From Sabethes cyaneus (Eukaryota > Arthropoda > Insecta > Diptera > Culicidae), in the NCBI RefSeq assembly GCF_943734655.1, contig NC_071353.1, positions 138,669,907 through 138,733,906 on the forward strand: a stretch of 64,000 bases of DNA, given 5' to 3'. The position numbers and the translations under genes are program-made. The notes beneath the pieces were generated by a model. The model saw only the letters and a program-made list of their open reading frames with translations. It did no database searches and was not told where the DNA came from. This document shows positions 45,350 through 57,229 of the stretch, piece after piece. How positions within the stretch are numbered: position 1 is the first letter of the stretch; each line of letters begins with the position of its first letter.

Positions 45350-46430
45350 TTGCCTTTCTTTGTCGTGCTCTTTTCTCTGGAGGTGACTCCTGGTGCGAGT
45401 AGGAAGTGCGGTCAAGTGGTAGGGCTCAGTACAAAGAACGATGGATTCGTGTTCAAAGGACTTCACCGGCACGCTTTTGATGGATGCTGTCTACGCACAC
45501 ATACACGAACACACACACGTACACGCACCGTGCCACTAAACTGGTGGTAATGCTCCCGAAATAGCCGCTCCTTCCGGTCGAAGATGAGTTGCTTCAACGA
45601 ATGTTTCTGTTTGCTTAGGAGCCGTACTTACTTTCACTGTCCTCGTTTCACAGTCAATGGATTATATTGTTATGTGTAAAATTAACTTACATTGAGTGTC
45701 TTGCCCCTTTGCACTAATCTGTTTGACATTAATTGTTATGTTCGTAAACTGGAGTTAGGTTTTTAATTTATTGGGAGATTAAATGCACGTTCATGCGAGT
45801 TTTAAGAACCGGAACAAACTGTACCTACATCTACCAGAAAAGTTAGCTAAATAATCACATGTTGCTTCCTAGTTTCCAGTCGGTGCGGTATGTGGTTACA
45901 TCTAGCAGAAAGTTCTGCCAAACAACCATTACCGGACGTTCGGGTTGTGCCACAAAAGAAAAGTTTTGCGTTAAAATTAAAAGCTAACAGCGGTGACTGC
46001 TGCCCATTTTGGGAGAATGTGAGTGAAAAGTATTAGTTTAATAGATCTGGATCCTCGTACAGGTTGTGTGAGAAAATAAACCAAAACCATTAACCCCCCC
46101 CCCTTCCTCAACCCTAAGAGTCTCTTGAGCGTAATGTTGCTGCATGGACTATGACACAGATAATCGGTTCATGAAAATAAAACTCTGCTGTCTTGTGCAC
46201 GGCAATAAAAATTCCAATCCAACCGATAAATCGACAAACGATATCGTGCTTAATAAAATGACGTGCTTGCAATTCAGCATTTCTGCATACGATTTACCTA
46301 TCAGTAAAAATGATTGCTTGATTGATTTGGAAACCATTCTAGCATGTAATTATTTTGATTTCGATGAAGAGAAATCTTGTACAGACTGACGATTATTCGT
46401 TAAAAATTCGCAAGATACAAGAAGTGGCTA
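45350..46430. other. Region upstream of CRHBP exon 1
   Basis: Contains TACATCTA(C/G)CAGAAA twice (45831 and 45898), as a local partial duplication, and a C run at 46095. No gene recognised. A TATA-type promoter is not evident here. Confidence 0.35.
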
Positions 46431-46433
46431 AAC

Positions 46434-47343
46434 ACCCAGCAAACCAGATATCGTATATTCATGTCGAGATTTAGTCTTATATAAATGGATATCACATCGG
46501 ACTCGTATAAATGTACACGTGTTGTAAGCACAATGTGTAAATTTCATCGTATGTAATGCACACGATGATTGATATACGAATTAATAGTAAAAATCGTAAA
46601 TAGGTCGAAAGATAATCGGGTTATGCTTAGCGAATATCGCAAATGACGAATTCTTAGATTTAGTTACCAACAATGGCTATCATGAAGATGTAATCGTACT
46701 TAATTACAGTTTTCATCGGATTATGTTTTGCAAAATGTCTTATATAACATCGTTTTAGACATCGCCTGCTGTGTATGCTATTTTTGACACTTGCCTTTTA
46801 CCACATGGAGAAAGGCGAAGGGTAGAGTAGAAATATTAACGTAACTGTGTCGAAATGCAATCCAGTCAATCGGCTCAGTCGTATAAACTGTTTTGTTTTG
46901 TCGGCATTTCTATTATTCTGAAGAACTGAATCATGTATATCGCCTCCACTTTTGCATGTATATGCCGTTTCTGCGCATGATATATGATTTGATAGACCTT
47001 ATATGCTGACGTTTATCTCATTTAGAATTAAGTTATACAGATCAAAATGTTTCCCAGCAAACATTTTCGTACGTATATCAAAGTACCAAATATGATATAC
47101 GTACCGATATATACCTAAAAAAATCGCATTCGATGCGCGAAACCAGCATATGCGTACTATACAATGCTATATATGCTATACAATTCTGTGACGAAAATCG
47201 TATGTGAATCAGTTTCTATCATTTTGTACGAATAAATGTAAACTAGAGTGCGCTTTATTAAGCTTTATGTACGATTTCGAGTTTGTTTAGCGTTATTTAA
47301 GATGATTTTCGCACATTATTATACGATTTGTGGTTTGCTGGGT
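46434..47343. mobile_element. Candidate MITE with perfect 13-bp inverted ends
   Basis: ACCCAGCAAACCA (46434-46446) is exactly mirrored by TGGTTTGCTGGGT (47331-47343). The end motif followed by a TCGTA-type block also recurs internally at 47053. No target duplication and no coding capacity. Confidence 0.6.
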
Positions 47344-47566
47344 TGCTGGGCATTCAAATTTTAAGCAAACATGTTTCTGTTGTAACTGTAATTGTAAGCT
47401 TTCAGTAAAATTTAAAAAAAATAATGAAACTGACAAGATATATTATGTAAATTACATAAAAACATAAATACAATACGAAAATGTCGCAAAATGTTTGTTA
47501 AATAAAGTAAGAATGGCAGAAAAATTATACAAAAATGAGAAGGAATATTGAGTAAAGACATAAGGA

Positions 47567-49531
47567 TCCCCAGTAACAATTCAAAAACCACTTGATTTTA
47601 CATGAATTTTATAAAGGTTTTATTACGGTATAAATCATTACCCTCTCGTTTTATTGTGGTATTACCAAATACCATGAGGATGCGAGTCAAATCACACTTA
47701 TTGCTAGCTACAAAACCACAATAAAACTATTAATAAAGCAAATTATTTTATGATTGCTTGTATTATCACGATAAAACTTGTTTGCTGCATCACGTCTCTT
47801 ATAAACTTACCATAAGTGTGGCGTATCAATAAAATATGGCGCCCCAATCAAAATTGATCGGTTACCGATTACCGGTTATTGGACCAAACTACAATAAATC
47901 TGTTAGTTTTCTAGAGTTATTCAAATGGTAACTCCCTGACCAATCAGATTACTGCTATTGCAAATATTGCTGTTATTATGAAGAATATTAGAATTTAACA
48001 TGGAAAACATTTCTTTAAGCGAGGCCATATTCTAGTGTTTTCTTTAGCCCACAAGCAAAAATTTATTTAAGCAAAGTGTGAGTTGCAGAAAGAAAGTTAC
48101 TATCAATCGACTTTCATGTCACAGGAAGCAAGTAAAATGATTTTTCTAGAAATTGAGATTGACAAAATTAATATAGTTATATTTTTAACAATTGATTTTA
48201 TCCTTCTATCATACCAATATTCACGATAAATTTTAGTGCGCATATGCCCCACAACTACCGAAGCTACTGAAAATTTATTTGTTTATTTTATCGGATATTT
48301 TATAGTAATCGCTATTAACCAAATCAATCAGGATAATCTGACAGTAAAACTTTAACTTTTCTGCTCATCGATGACTTTTTAGTTTACAAAGCTGTCGGAC
48401 TGATTTAGCTTTTCACCAGAGCAAAGTGTACGCTTTATAATTTTGAAGCAAAAAGCTTCATTAGATTATGGCGATAGCTGTCAAGCAGCGAAAAGCTTCT
48501 TAGGTTTTATTGCTGCTTTCAGCATAACGTGATAAAACTACTTGAGCTAATAACTTGAGATTTATTGCGGTTTGGCAAGCAACTGAATTAAGATTAATTT
48601 TGATAGGAGCGCCATATTGTATTGCCACGCCATACGTGGTCCAGCCAACTAGTTTTACGTGATAATCTAAGCAACCACAATAAATTGGCTTTATTACAGT
48701 TTTAGTATGGTTTTGCGGATTACCTACGAATGGCCGGAACACAAATGGCCGAATCACAAAAGGCTGAAACACGAAAGGCCGAACGTCATATTCGGTCGAA
48801 AATAATCACAGCCTTCAGCATGCACAAAAGCTAGATATATACTGTCCTTACTCACTGCCGCTCGTTCGGACTTGACTAAGGGATTATCCCTACTAGTCAG
48901 TAAACCTAGGAAAATGCATGCACCTAAATAGTGGTGGTTTCTGCGGGGGGGGGGCTGCCCCCCGCATACTTTATCTACCAAAATAAAAAATAAGACGCAG
49001 AGTATGTCCTGTTTTTCTGAAACTATGGTACAGAATTTTACGAAAAGCTTTTTTCTTTCACCTATTGACGCTGATCATCACAGAGCTGCGAGTGAAACAA
49101 AAGGCAATAGAGGGGAAAAATTTAAAGGTTTTTCGAGAAGTTTCAAATTCACGAATAGAAATAGATGAAAAAATTTATTCAAAATGTGTAAGGTCTAACA
49201 AAATGAGCAAAAAAAAATTCGTTGATTTGGGCATTCCGGGAAAATTCGGCCTTTCGTGATTCGGCCATTCGTGATTCGGCCTTTCGCGATTCGGCCTTTC
49301 GTGATTCGGCCTTCTGTGACTGTTGTTGGAATTCGGCCATTCGTGGTTCGGTCATTTGTGTTTCGGCCATTCGGTGCCAGCCCGGTTTTGCAGCTAGCTA
49401 TAAGTGTGTTTTGACTCGTATCTTTTTGATATTGCGCAATACCATAATAAATCCAGAGATAATGATGAATTCCACAATAAAACCTTTATAAAATACACAT
49501 AAAACCAAGTTGCTTTAGAAGTGTTACTTGG
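47567..49531. mobile_element. Long foldback element split by another element
   Basis: The left arm from 47567 (CAGTAACAATTC, then TTTTATAAAGGTTTTATT) pairs with the right arm ending near 49531 over more than 250 bp. The match includes ATATGGCGCCCCAATCAAAA at 47835 against its partner near 48600. The right arm is interrupted at GGTTTTGC by the 48717-49383 element. A solo right end of the same family lies at 59400-59580. Confidence 0.75.
48717..49383. mobile_element. GGCCGAA element with tandem-unit ends and 8-bp target duplication
   Basis: Both ends consist of 15-bp units (ATTCGGCCTTTCGTG and its complement). They finish in GGGCTGGCACCGAATGGCC-like termini. Perfect GGTTTTGC duplications flank it (48709-48716 and 49384-49391). 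The interior carries a G run and no transposase. Confidence 0.85.
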
Positions 49532-49847
49532 ATTATAACTGACTTATAAAGGACACAAAAATAATATGAAAATGAAGCAAAATGTCGCTTCATCGAGATA
49601 TGAAAATTACACAAAAATGATGAAAAAATGAAAAAAAGCATGCATAATAATGACACAGAAAGTATCAAACAGTTGAAGTATCAAACACATGAAGATGATA
49701 TAAAAGAAATACAAATACCAGATCAAACCGAAGCAAAATTTAAATGAAAGTTACACAAAGAATAACATGAATAACTTTAAAATGGTTTAACGAATTTTAA
49801 AAGGGCACTCAGTTTAAAAAATGTTTATTTTTTATTTATTGACTAGC

Positions 49848-51716
49848 TGACCCGACAAACTTCGTATTGCCACAAATTAACCTGTGTTGTACATAAATCA
49901 TGAATCTCGGATGATCTTTGTCACAATCTCGAGTTTTGCAAGCCCCCCAGTGGGTGGCGCTTCCGACGGCGGGTCACCGGCAACTCACGACCGTCTCGTC
50001 CTGAATGATCTAGTGTTACTATAGATAGTTTTTGTGGTCTTGTATTGACTAATGTTTTATGGAAGAGTCTCGAATTTCTCGAGTTCGATTAGTTTTTGAG
50101 TTTCGCAAAAATTTCTGTTTTATTTGTATGAGAGTCCATATCCCCCTACCACAGGCGTGAGAGGTCTCTAACTATCGTAAAATAAATTCAAGACTCCAAA
50201 ATCTCCCACATGCCAAATTTGGTTCCATTTGCTTGATTAGTTCTAGAGTTATGAGGAAATTTGTATTTCGTTTGTATGAGAGCCCCCCTCTTAAAAAGGT
50301 AAGGGGTCCTAATTCATCATAGAAAAAATGGTTGCCTCCAAAAACACCCACATGCCCAATATGGTTCCATTTGCTTGATTAGTTCTCGAATTATGAGGAA
50401 ATTTGTATTTCATTTGTGTAGAAACATCCCCTCTTAAAGTTGGGAGGGGCCCTAATTCACCATAGAAAATATTTTTGCCTCCAGAAACCTCCACATGCCA
50501 AATTTGGTTCTATTTACTTGATTAGTTCTCGAGTTATGAGGAAATTTGAATTTTATTTGTATAGGAGCCCCCCCTCCTAAAGTGGGTAGGGGTCCCAATT
50601 CATCATAGAAAAAAATTTTGTCTCCAAAAACACCCAGGTGCCAAATTTGGTTCCATTTGCTTGATTAGTTCTCGAGTTATGAGGAAATTTGTATTTCGTT
50701 TGTATAGGAGCCCCCCTCTTAAAGTTGGGAGAGGTCCTAATTCACCATAGAAAATATTTTTGCCCTCGAAAACTTTCACATGCCAAATTTGGTTTCATTT
50801 GCTTGATTAGCTCTCGAGTTATGAGGAAATTTGTATTTCATTTGCATAGGAGCCCCCCCCCCCTCCTAAAGTGAGGAGGGGTCCCAGTTCATCATAGAAA
50901 AAAATTTTGTCTCCAAAAACACCCACGTGTCAAATTTGGTTCCATTTGCTTGATTAGTTCTCGAGTTATGAGGAAATTTGTATTTCGTTTGTATAGGAGC
51001 CCCCCTTCTTAAAGTGGGGAGGGCTCCTTATTCACCATAGAAAATATTCTTGCCCTCGAAAACTTTCACATGCCAAATTTTGTTCCATTTGCTTGATTGG
51101 TTCTTCAGTTATGAGGAAATTTGTATTTCATGTGTATAGGATCCCCCCCTCCTTAAACGGGGAGGGGTCCCAATTCATCATAGAAAAAAATTTTGTCTCC
51201 AAAAACACCCACATGCCAAATTTGGTTCCATTTGCTTAATTACTTCTCGAGTTATGAGGAAAATTGTGTTTCTTTGATACAGGAGCCCCCCCTCTTAAAG
51301 TGGGGAGGGGTCCCAATTTACTATAGAAAATATTCTTGCCCTCGAAAACCTTCACATGCCAAATTTGGTTCCATTTGCTTGATTAGTTCTCGAGTTATGA
51401 GGAAATTTGTATGGAAGCCCCCCCTTTTAAAGAGGAGAGGAGTTATAATTCCCCTTATAAAGAGGGGAGGGGTCTCAATTTACCATAGAATAAATTCTTG
51501 TCACGGAAAACACCCACATGCCAAATTTTGTTCTATTTGCTTGATTAGTTGTCGAGTTATGCAGAAATTTGTGTTTCATTTGTATGGGAGCCCCCCTCTT
51601 AGTGGGGGGAGGGATTTCTAACCATCACTAAAACCTTTCCTGGCCCCAAAAAACCTCTAAATGCATATTTTCATGCCTTTTGGTTCAGTAGTTTTCGATT
51701 CTATAAGGAACATACG

Positions 51717-51762
<46 letters not shown>

Positions 51763-51786
51763 AATCCTTCTTTATAGGTATAGATT
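49848..51786 (+). mobile_element. Tandem-unit element ending in (GACA)n, mini-me/DINE-like, complete copy
   Basis: Begins GCTGACCCGACAAACTTCG. It then holds about ten units of about 143 bp, marked by GCCAAATTTGGTTCCATTTG at about 50214, 50356, 50499 and so on to 51523. After these come (GACA)n (51714-51762) and the end TTTATAGGTATAGAT. A core, tandem units and a tetranucleotide microsatellite next to a TATA-like end resemble the architecture described for mini-me/DINE (Helitron-related) elements of Diptera. The class is inferred. Confidence 0.7.
51714..51762. repeat. (GACA)n microsatellite
   Basis: About 12 tandem GACA units at the end of the tandem-unit element. Confidence 0.95.
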
Positions 51787-51922
51787 AACTGATTGTAGGC
51801 TTCGTCCGTTATCATCATTGATATTAATTAATTATCACACAAAATTTACATAAAACCATCCAAAACTATACTTAATTTGCTGTTTTGTCATTTGAACATT
51901 AACAATATCTCGATGAATATTA

Positions 51923-52853
51923 ACGGGTGGCAACTAAAATTTTGGAATTTTTTTCTCAAGCTGTCAAAAAAAGACAAAGATACATGAAGAAGATCTGATT
52001 TACCGAAATTAAAGATACATTATCCATTGTTGAAAAAAAATTATTGAACATTTGAAAACGGTCCGTAATCGGCTGTTCGACGAAGCTTTCGTTTGACGTC
52101 GAAACAGCAGCATTGTACAGCCTTCATGTCAACTTTGCGAATACATCTCTTGAATCTACCACCAATCAACTGTTTGCAATTCGCGGCTCTCCAGTTATTT
52201 TTGTACACCAAGGAATTCAAAATCCCGAAGAAATATTCGATTGGGCGCACTGAAACAGATTTTTCTGGTCGTGGTTTTTGGGTAAAAATGGGATCAAATG
52301 GGTATTCAGGAACGATTGTGTTTTTTTTTTGGCGTAATGCGATGATGCTCTATCCGACCAAAACACGCATTGTCCATCTGCATGATGTTTTTGTAGAAAC
52401 GGGATCAAAATTTTCTTCAAACATTCATTTGGTGCATCTTAATTGATAGGCAAACAAGAGGACTTTTGTTGAAGAAACGAGAAAGAGAACGATGTCCGTC
52501 TGCGTCCATAATTTTGGCTGGTCTTCCACTACCTTGCTTGCGAATAGTTGTTGGGCGTCTTAGGATATGATAAACAGTAGAAAGGCGCAACATATTTGCT
52601 TTTTAAATGTTGTACCGTATACTTTTTGCCGAGATTTCTGTTGCAGTTCGTAGAAGTGTACAACGCGCTCCGGAAATGCTTCTTGTTTCGACGCCATTTT
52701 TAGCAAAACTGGGCAAGCATAAACAAAACAAAAAATATTAACAAAAAGAGGAGAGAGAGAGCTAACACATACATACTCTTATTTCTCTCTGAGCTCGTTT
52801 GTTGTTGAGCATAAGGGCCGCGAAAAAATTCCAAAATTTTAGTTGCCACCCGT
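51923..52853 (-). mobile_element. Tc1/mariner element, both ends intact, internally deleted
   Basis: Near-identical inverted ends of about 31 bp (ACGGGTGGCAACTAAAA...) at 51923 and 52853 are flanked by TA on both sides. The element is 931 bp, shorter than the 1.3 kb typical of autonomous relatives. It contains a broken transposase on the minus strand. Confidence 0.9.
52035..52697 (-). pseudogene. Tc1/mariner transposase, disrupted
   Basis: Starts at 52697 with MASKQEAFPERVVHFYELQQ, the helix-turn-helix region. A SGRPAKIMD-like linker follows in another frame near 52530. Next are FLQKHHADGQCVFWSDRASSHY (second catalytic Asp segment, 52400-52330) and RPIEYFFGIL (52245). It ends with KRKLRRTADYGP. 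The segment with the first catalytic Asp is deleted and at least three frames are used, so it cannot be active. A source element must supply transposase. Confidence 0.8.
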
Positions 52854-53197
52854 TAAATAATGATATGGTACACTGGTTCGTTTGTAGAATGATTTTGGAC
52901 TCTATCTGTCAACTGAAAAGGCCTAACCCGCCTCAACGAAGAACGTTCGTTGTTCAAAAACTGTACTTAATAAACGTGAACAACACATACCAACTTAATC
53001 AAAATGTTAAAAAATGCATAAAAATGACATAAAATAATACTAAAAATGTTTCCTGACATTTCAACAGATAACACAGAGATGATTTATTTTCACGTCTTCA
53101 CACCTTGCCTTCTCTGAGACCAATACCTTTATTTCATTATTTTCTTCTGCCGTTCCCTAAATTGATTGTAAAAACTACCATAATAAAGGAATTCATA

Positions 53198-54225
53198 AGA
53201 GTAGGGCGGGGCATAAGTGAGACGTTCGAAGTTTTACCCCACTAGCGGGGCAAAAGTGCGAATACCGCATGGGAAAAGTTCGCTTAAAAAAGATTTAAAG
53301 CTTAAATCTATGAAATTGGCACGGCAGTAGCTAACAAAACTATAATATTTTCAATCTGCGGTAAGTTTCAACAAGAAATATTCTCAATTTGCTCCTTTTT
53401 TATTTTCTGCTGGTGTACTGCAGCCTCCGCCAGAACGAAACTTTACCAAACGTATATTTTTTTGTATCACCAACGGATGACACTGTTTTGCTTCGGCCAG
53501 CATCTGTAGAGTATCCTGCAGATCTTCCAGTTCTAGTAACTGTAATACAGTGCCTAAACCGGAATATAATAAGCTGTGCATTTTGACTTCGTCCATGAAT
53601 CGCACTTTTGCTTCGACCGTGAATCGCACTTTTGCCCCGCTAGGCGCTTGACAGGTTTTGAGCAAATTATGGAAAAACCGGAAGATATTTTGTAAATTGT
53701 TCTCACCACATTTGTAAAAGAAATATGTGAGTGATGTAAAACGCTGCTACAATTTTTCGACAACTAATAACCTCCTATTGATATCGTATTTGCCGTATAA
53801 GGAAATATTACAGTCAGTCCACAATCATGGGGCACACACAATTATGGGTCATTTTAGCTTTTTCTGCTAATCAGCATGCGTGAATATTATACAAAGTGAT
53901 TGATAAAATTGTTACTCAGAAGTAGCACTAATGATTTGATCAATCATTAGCTGATATTTAACCGCTAATCAGCAGCTAGAGCTAAAAAGACACCCAATAG
54001 TGTGTGGCCCATGATTGTGGACTGACTGTACATCAAAACCACTGTAAAACAACATTTACCCATAACTCAGCAACTATGCTTCGTAAACAACAAATATTTA
54101 CGGTAGATTTAAGCTGTCAAAATAGTCACCACCCATGCCAATGTAGTCAATTTACTTGGAATCTGCACTGATAAATTATTGAATCGCACTTTTCAGCCCA
54201 TCGCACTTTTACCACCCCTTACTCT
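53198..54225. mobile_element. MITE with GCAAAAGTGCGA subterminal repeats
   Basis: Inverted ends AGAGTAGGGCGGGG (53198) and CCACCCCTTACTCT (54225). ATCGCACTTTTGC-type motifs occur at both sides (53247 region, 53595-53640, 54183-54213). A smaller TA-flanked MITE is nested at 53811-54028. Confidence 0.65.
53811..54028. mobile_element. Small TA-flanked MITE
   Basis: Inverted ends CAGTCAGTCCACAATCATGG (53811) and its complement ending 54028 match almost perfectly for about 30 bp. TA lies on both sides. 218 bp with no coding. Tc1/mariner-type mobilisation inferred. Confidence 0.88.
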
Positions 54226-54239
54226 AATGCCTGATCTCA

Positions 54240-55430
54240 CTATTAAGTTAAAGATAGAAAAACACGACATTAATCCGCAGAAATGACGCAAAAGTGTGTA
54301 AAATTGGTAAGCGATACACAAACTGCCATATAAATTGTGCAAAAATGACACACGAGTTATAAGAAACATATATACAATTAAGCAAAAATAGCTTAAATAT
54401 GGTAAACAAATTATGACACAGAAATAATAAAATATGTTAACAATGAAATGAAAATTTTTGTTACATAAAAATGACTCTTACAATAATAATTCAACAAGGA
54501 CACAAAATTTATAGAATGATTAACACGAAAAGTGGACAGAAATCCTTTTGTCATAAATAAATGAGGTCACTGCCAATTATTTTAAAAGCCACATTGCTAG
54601 CTTCCACCCACATTAGTAATAGGCTTGAAAAATCGTAGCGCAAAAAACAATTCGTTGGGCATGAGTAAAAAAAATATGTTAAATTAATTGTCTATGAGCT
54701 CTAAAGCCTAAACAATTAAAAAATTAGTGTAACACGAAGCAAAAATAAAATTCGAAAAATGGTAAAAAAATTGGTTTACACGAATATGCTTGAGTTAAAA
54801 CCACTTAAAATGCTAAAATATTATTGCTTCTTTAAAATAAATCCAGTTGTTTCGCCGACCCTCACCCCCACCCATTGGCCCATTGGAAGAAAAACAACTT
54901 TAAAATATTTAAATATTTGCAATTTCTATGAACAATGACAAAATGACACAACTATTATTAAAAATGACACCAAATGGGGCGAAATTGACATAAAAATTGG
55001 ACAAAAAATTAAAAATAATTATAAAAGTGGCATTAGAAGGGTACAAAAAAGACACATAAAGTCACTTAAATGGTGTAAAAACGACACAGAAATGAATAAA
55101 GTTAACAAAAATGATAAAAAATTAGACATAAATGGTAAAGAGTGACACCAAAATGATACAAAAAATGACACATTGAAATCATAAATCAAATAAATTAGTA
55201 TGGTACAATAGTGAATGGAAATGTTTCACAAATATAACATGAAAATCACATAAAACTGATGTAATACAAGATCAAAGATTCAAAAAATTACCAAAAAAAA
55301 ATTGGTTGAAATTCCACAAAAACGACGTTAAATTACACGTCAATACGGCAAAAATGATGACAAAAGGAACTGCAAAAGTAACACAAAGATTACTTTTGCA
55401 ATTATATAAAAATTATTATATGAAAACGGC
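54240..55430. repeat. Degenerate ATGACAC/AAAAATG arrays
   Basis: A-rich DNA composed of variants of AAAAATGACACAAAA at loose 12-16 bp spacing, interrupted by ordinary AT-rich segments. No coding. Confidence 0.55.
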
Positions 55431-55439
55431 TTAAAATGG

Positions 55440-56170
55440 TGTGCGCGGAAGTGTGTGACGCTTAACTTTAGTTGTCTGTTTCTCGGAGATGGCCGAACCA
55501 ATTCATCCGCTATTACTCTCATTTGAAAGGTGTTATTACCTAGTAGATCACTATTAAATTGTTTTGTAGTCCGACATTCCATTTAGAAGTTATAAAACAA
55601 AGTTGTGAAAACAACGTGACTCGATTTTCTCCACCGCTTAACCGATTTCAGTAATTTAAATACCAAATGAAAGATCTAACACCGTCATATTTTTTACAAA
55701 GTTTCATTAGAATAGAATAGGCAGTTTAAAACATATACTTAAAATTGTGTTTTGACCAGGTCTCAACTGGTCGGTGTTAAATCAGACCGAACCAAGTAAC
55801 AAAAATCTAATTTCAAGTTTTATTAGAAACTAAGTCAAAGTTTGTTACTCTGTGTTGTTTGAAGCTATCAACCGTTCGAAACCATTTCATATATCTGGCA
55901 ATTTCTAACATTTATGTAATCTGACTGGAGTAAAATGTAGTTTAAAAAGTTCTTGACTGTTTTTTGTCACTAACTCATTTTTCTAAGTTTTGCGACTTGG
56001 TCCGGTCCGATTGAACACCGAACGTTTAGTCGGACGTTTCTCAGATATGGCTAAACCGATTTTAACCAAGATAGTGTATCTGGTTTCACTTATTTTGGTA
56101 TCAAACGTAAGGTAACGCTTCAAATATATCTGCAAAATTTCGTAACAATCGGTATTACCGATCAAAACTT
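55440..56170. repeat. Fragments of the 11.5-13.3 kb element, opposite orientation
   Basis: Two diverged segments (TTTCTCGGAGATGGCCGAACC at 55479 and TTTCTCAGATATGGCTAAACC at 56037 are their landmarks, each trimmed here) correspond to repeated segments near 12800 and 13080 in reverse. Confidence 0.55.
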
Positions 56171-56179
56171 ATTCATTAA

Positions 56180-57144
56180 AAATTTGTCGAAATTTAGTTA
56201 AGATAACTATATTGAAATAAATCAAATTGAATATTATCCAAATTAATTATTACCGAAAACCTACAGACTGCCAAGGCTATTTAAGTATTAAAGATTAATA
56301 AATTTTATTTTATTTACTTGAATGATGGTGTGAGTATGCCGCACCACTCCACAACTCAGTGGGAACAAACCGCGGTTATTCTTGCGGGAAAACTTCTATT
56401 TAATTTCTCAAAACATAGCAACAATTATTTATAAGTCGATAAATTTCACACGTAGGTAGAATTTCCTAAAACTGTTCATTCATATTAAGTCAAATATATT
56501 TATTATCTTCTTTGCATGCATGCAATGAGACTAATTAATTACGTGAATTGTTGTCATATAATTTTCTACTAATATAAAAATTTATATCCAACATAAACTT
56601 TGCATCATTCTGAACAATTATCAAAATTGTTTAAAATAGACCTAACTCATAATCAACTTCGTTCGTGGAAGCAAACTCCGCCGTTAACCCGTACTATCGT
56701 TACGTTTTAATTATTCGGTAATCGCTACTAAACAGATTCCGTTGGGCGTTCTCCAAAAACACACAAAACACTTGTTGATAGAACCCTCCCCTCCAAAGTT
56801 AATTAGTAATGTCAACACAACCGACGTGGCCGCACATTCTATTGCCAGTTACTTTGGAACTAAAGCACCGCAGCGTTGGTCATAGTCTGCAACACAGTTC
56901 GAAACAATCCGGCGCTTTCCCGGAAAATCAACCCTTTTCCGGAATCTTTTATCGTCAGTCAGAATCTATCACTTCAAGTTTTAATCCTCGCTTCACAGTA
57001 CCCATCGGCGCCACAGCTAGCAAAACCCACTGAAACTGCACTCTGCTGCACACCACGGTTAATGCACACAAGTCACTTATTCACCAGCACTGGTGCCGCC
57101 GCTATGCTGTTCCTGTTCCTTCGGAAACCATGTGCGAACTTCAA
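56180..57144. other. Region left of the 57.18-kb promoter; possible 5' UTR exon of CRHBP
   Basis: From about 56800 to 57140 the base composition becomes balanced, unlike the AT-rich surroundings. It contains possible minus-strand donors such as GTGAATAAG. No conserved frame. Probably the transcribed leader belonging to the promoter at 57180, but the splice site is not identified. Confidence 0.4.
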
Positions 57145-57148
57145 TCTC

Positions 57149-57204
57149 CAACCGGAGAACGAAACGGAATGACGGTATCTGATGATGGCTTTTCCGTTTT
57201 TATA
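57149..57204 (-). promoter_or_regulatory. Candidate TATA/Inr/DPE core promoter, possibly of CRHBP
   Basis: On the minus strand TATAAAAA (57204-57197) is followed by ATCATCAGAT with A+1 at 57180. A DPE-like GGTTG lies exactly at +28 to +32 (57153-57149). Three correctly ordered core elements within balanced-composition DNA make a plausible start site. CRHBP exon 1 lies 11.8 kb downstream on the same strand; linking the two is inference. Confidence 0.45.
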
Positions 57205-57229
57205 ATACACACCACATGGTGGCCACTCT

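Noticed and set aside
49222..49491. Frame with repeated RDSAF pentapeptide
   Set aside because: Comes from the 15-bp terminal units of the GGCCGAA element.
50689..51621. Repeated frames in the 143-bp unit array
   Set aside because: Unit length is not consistently a multiple of three and frames break between units; transposon DNA.
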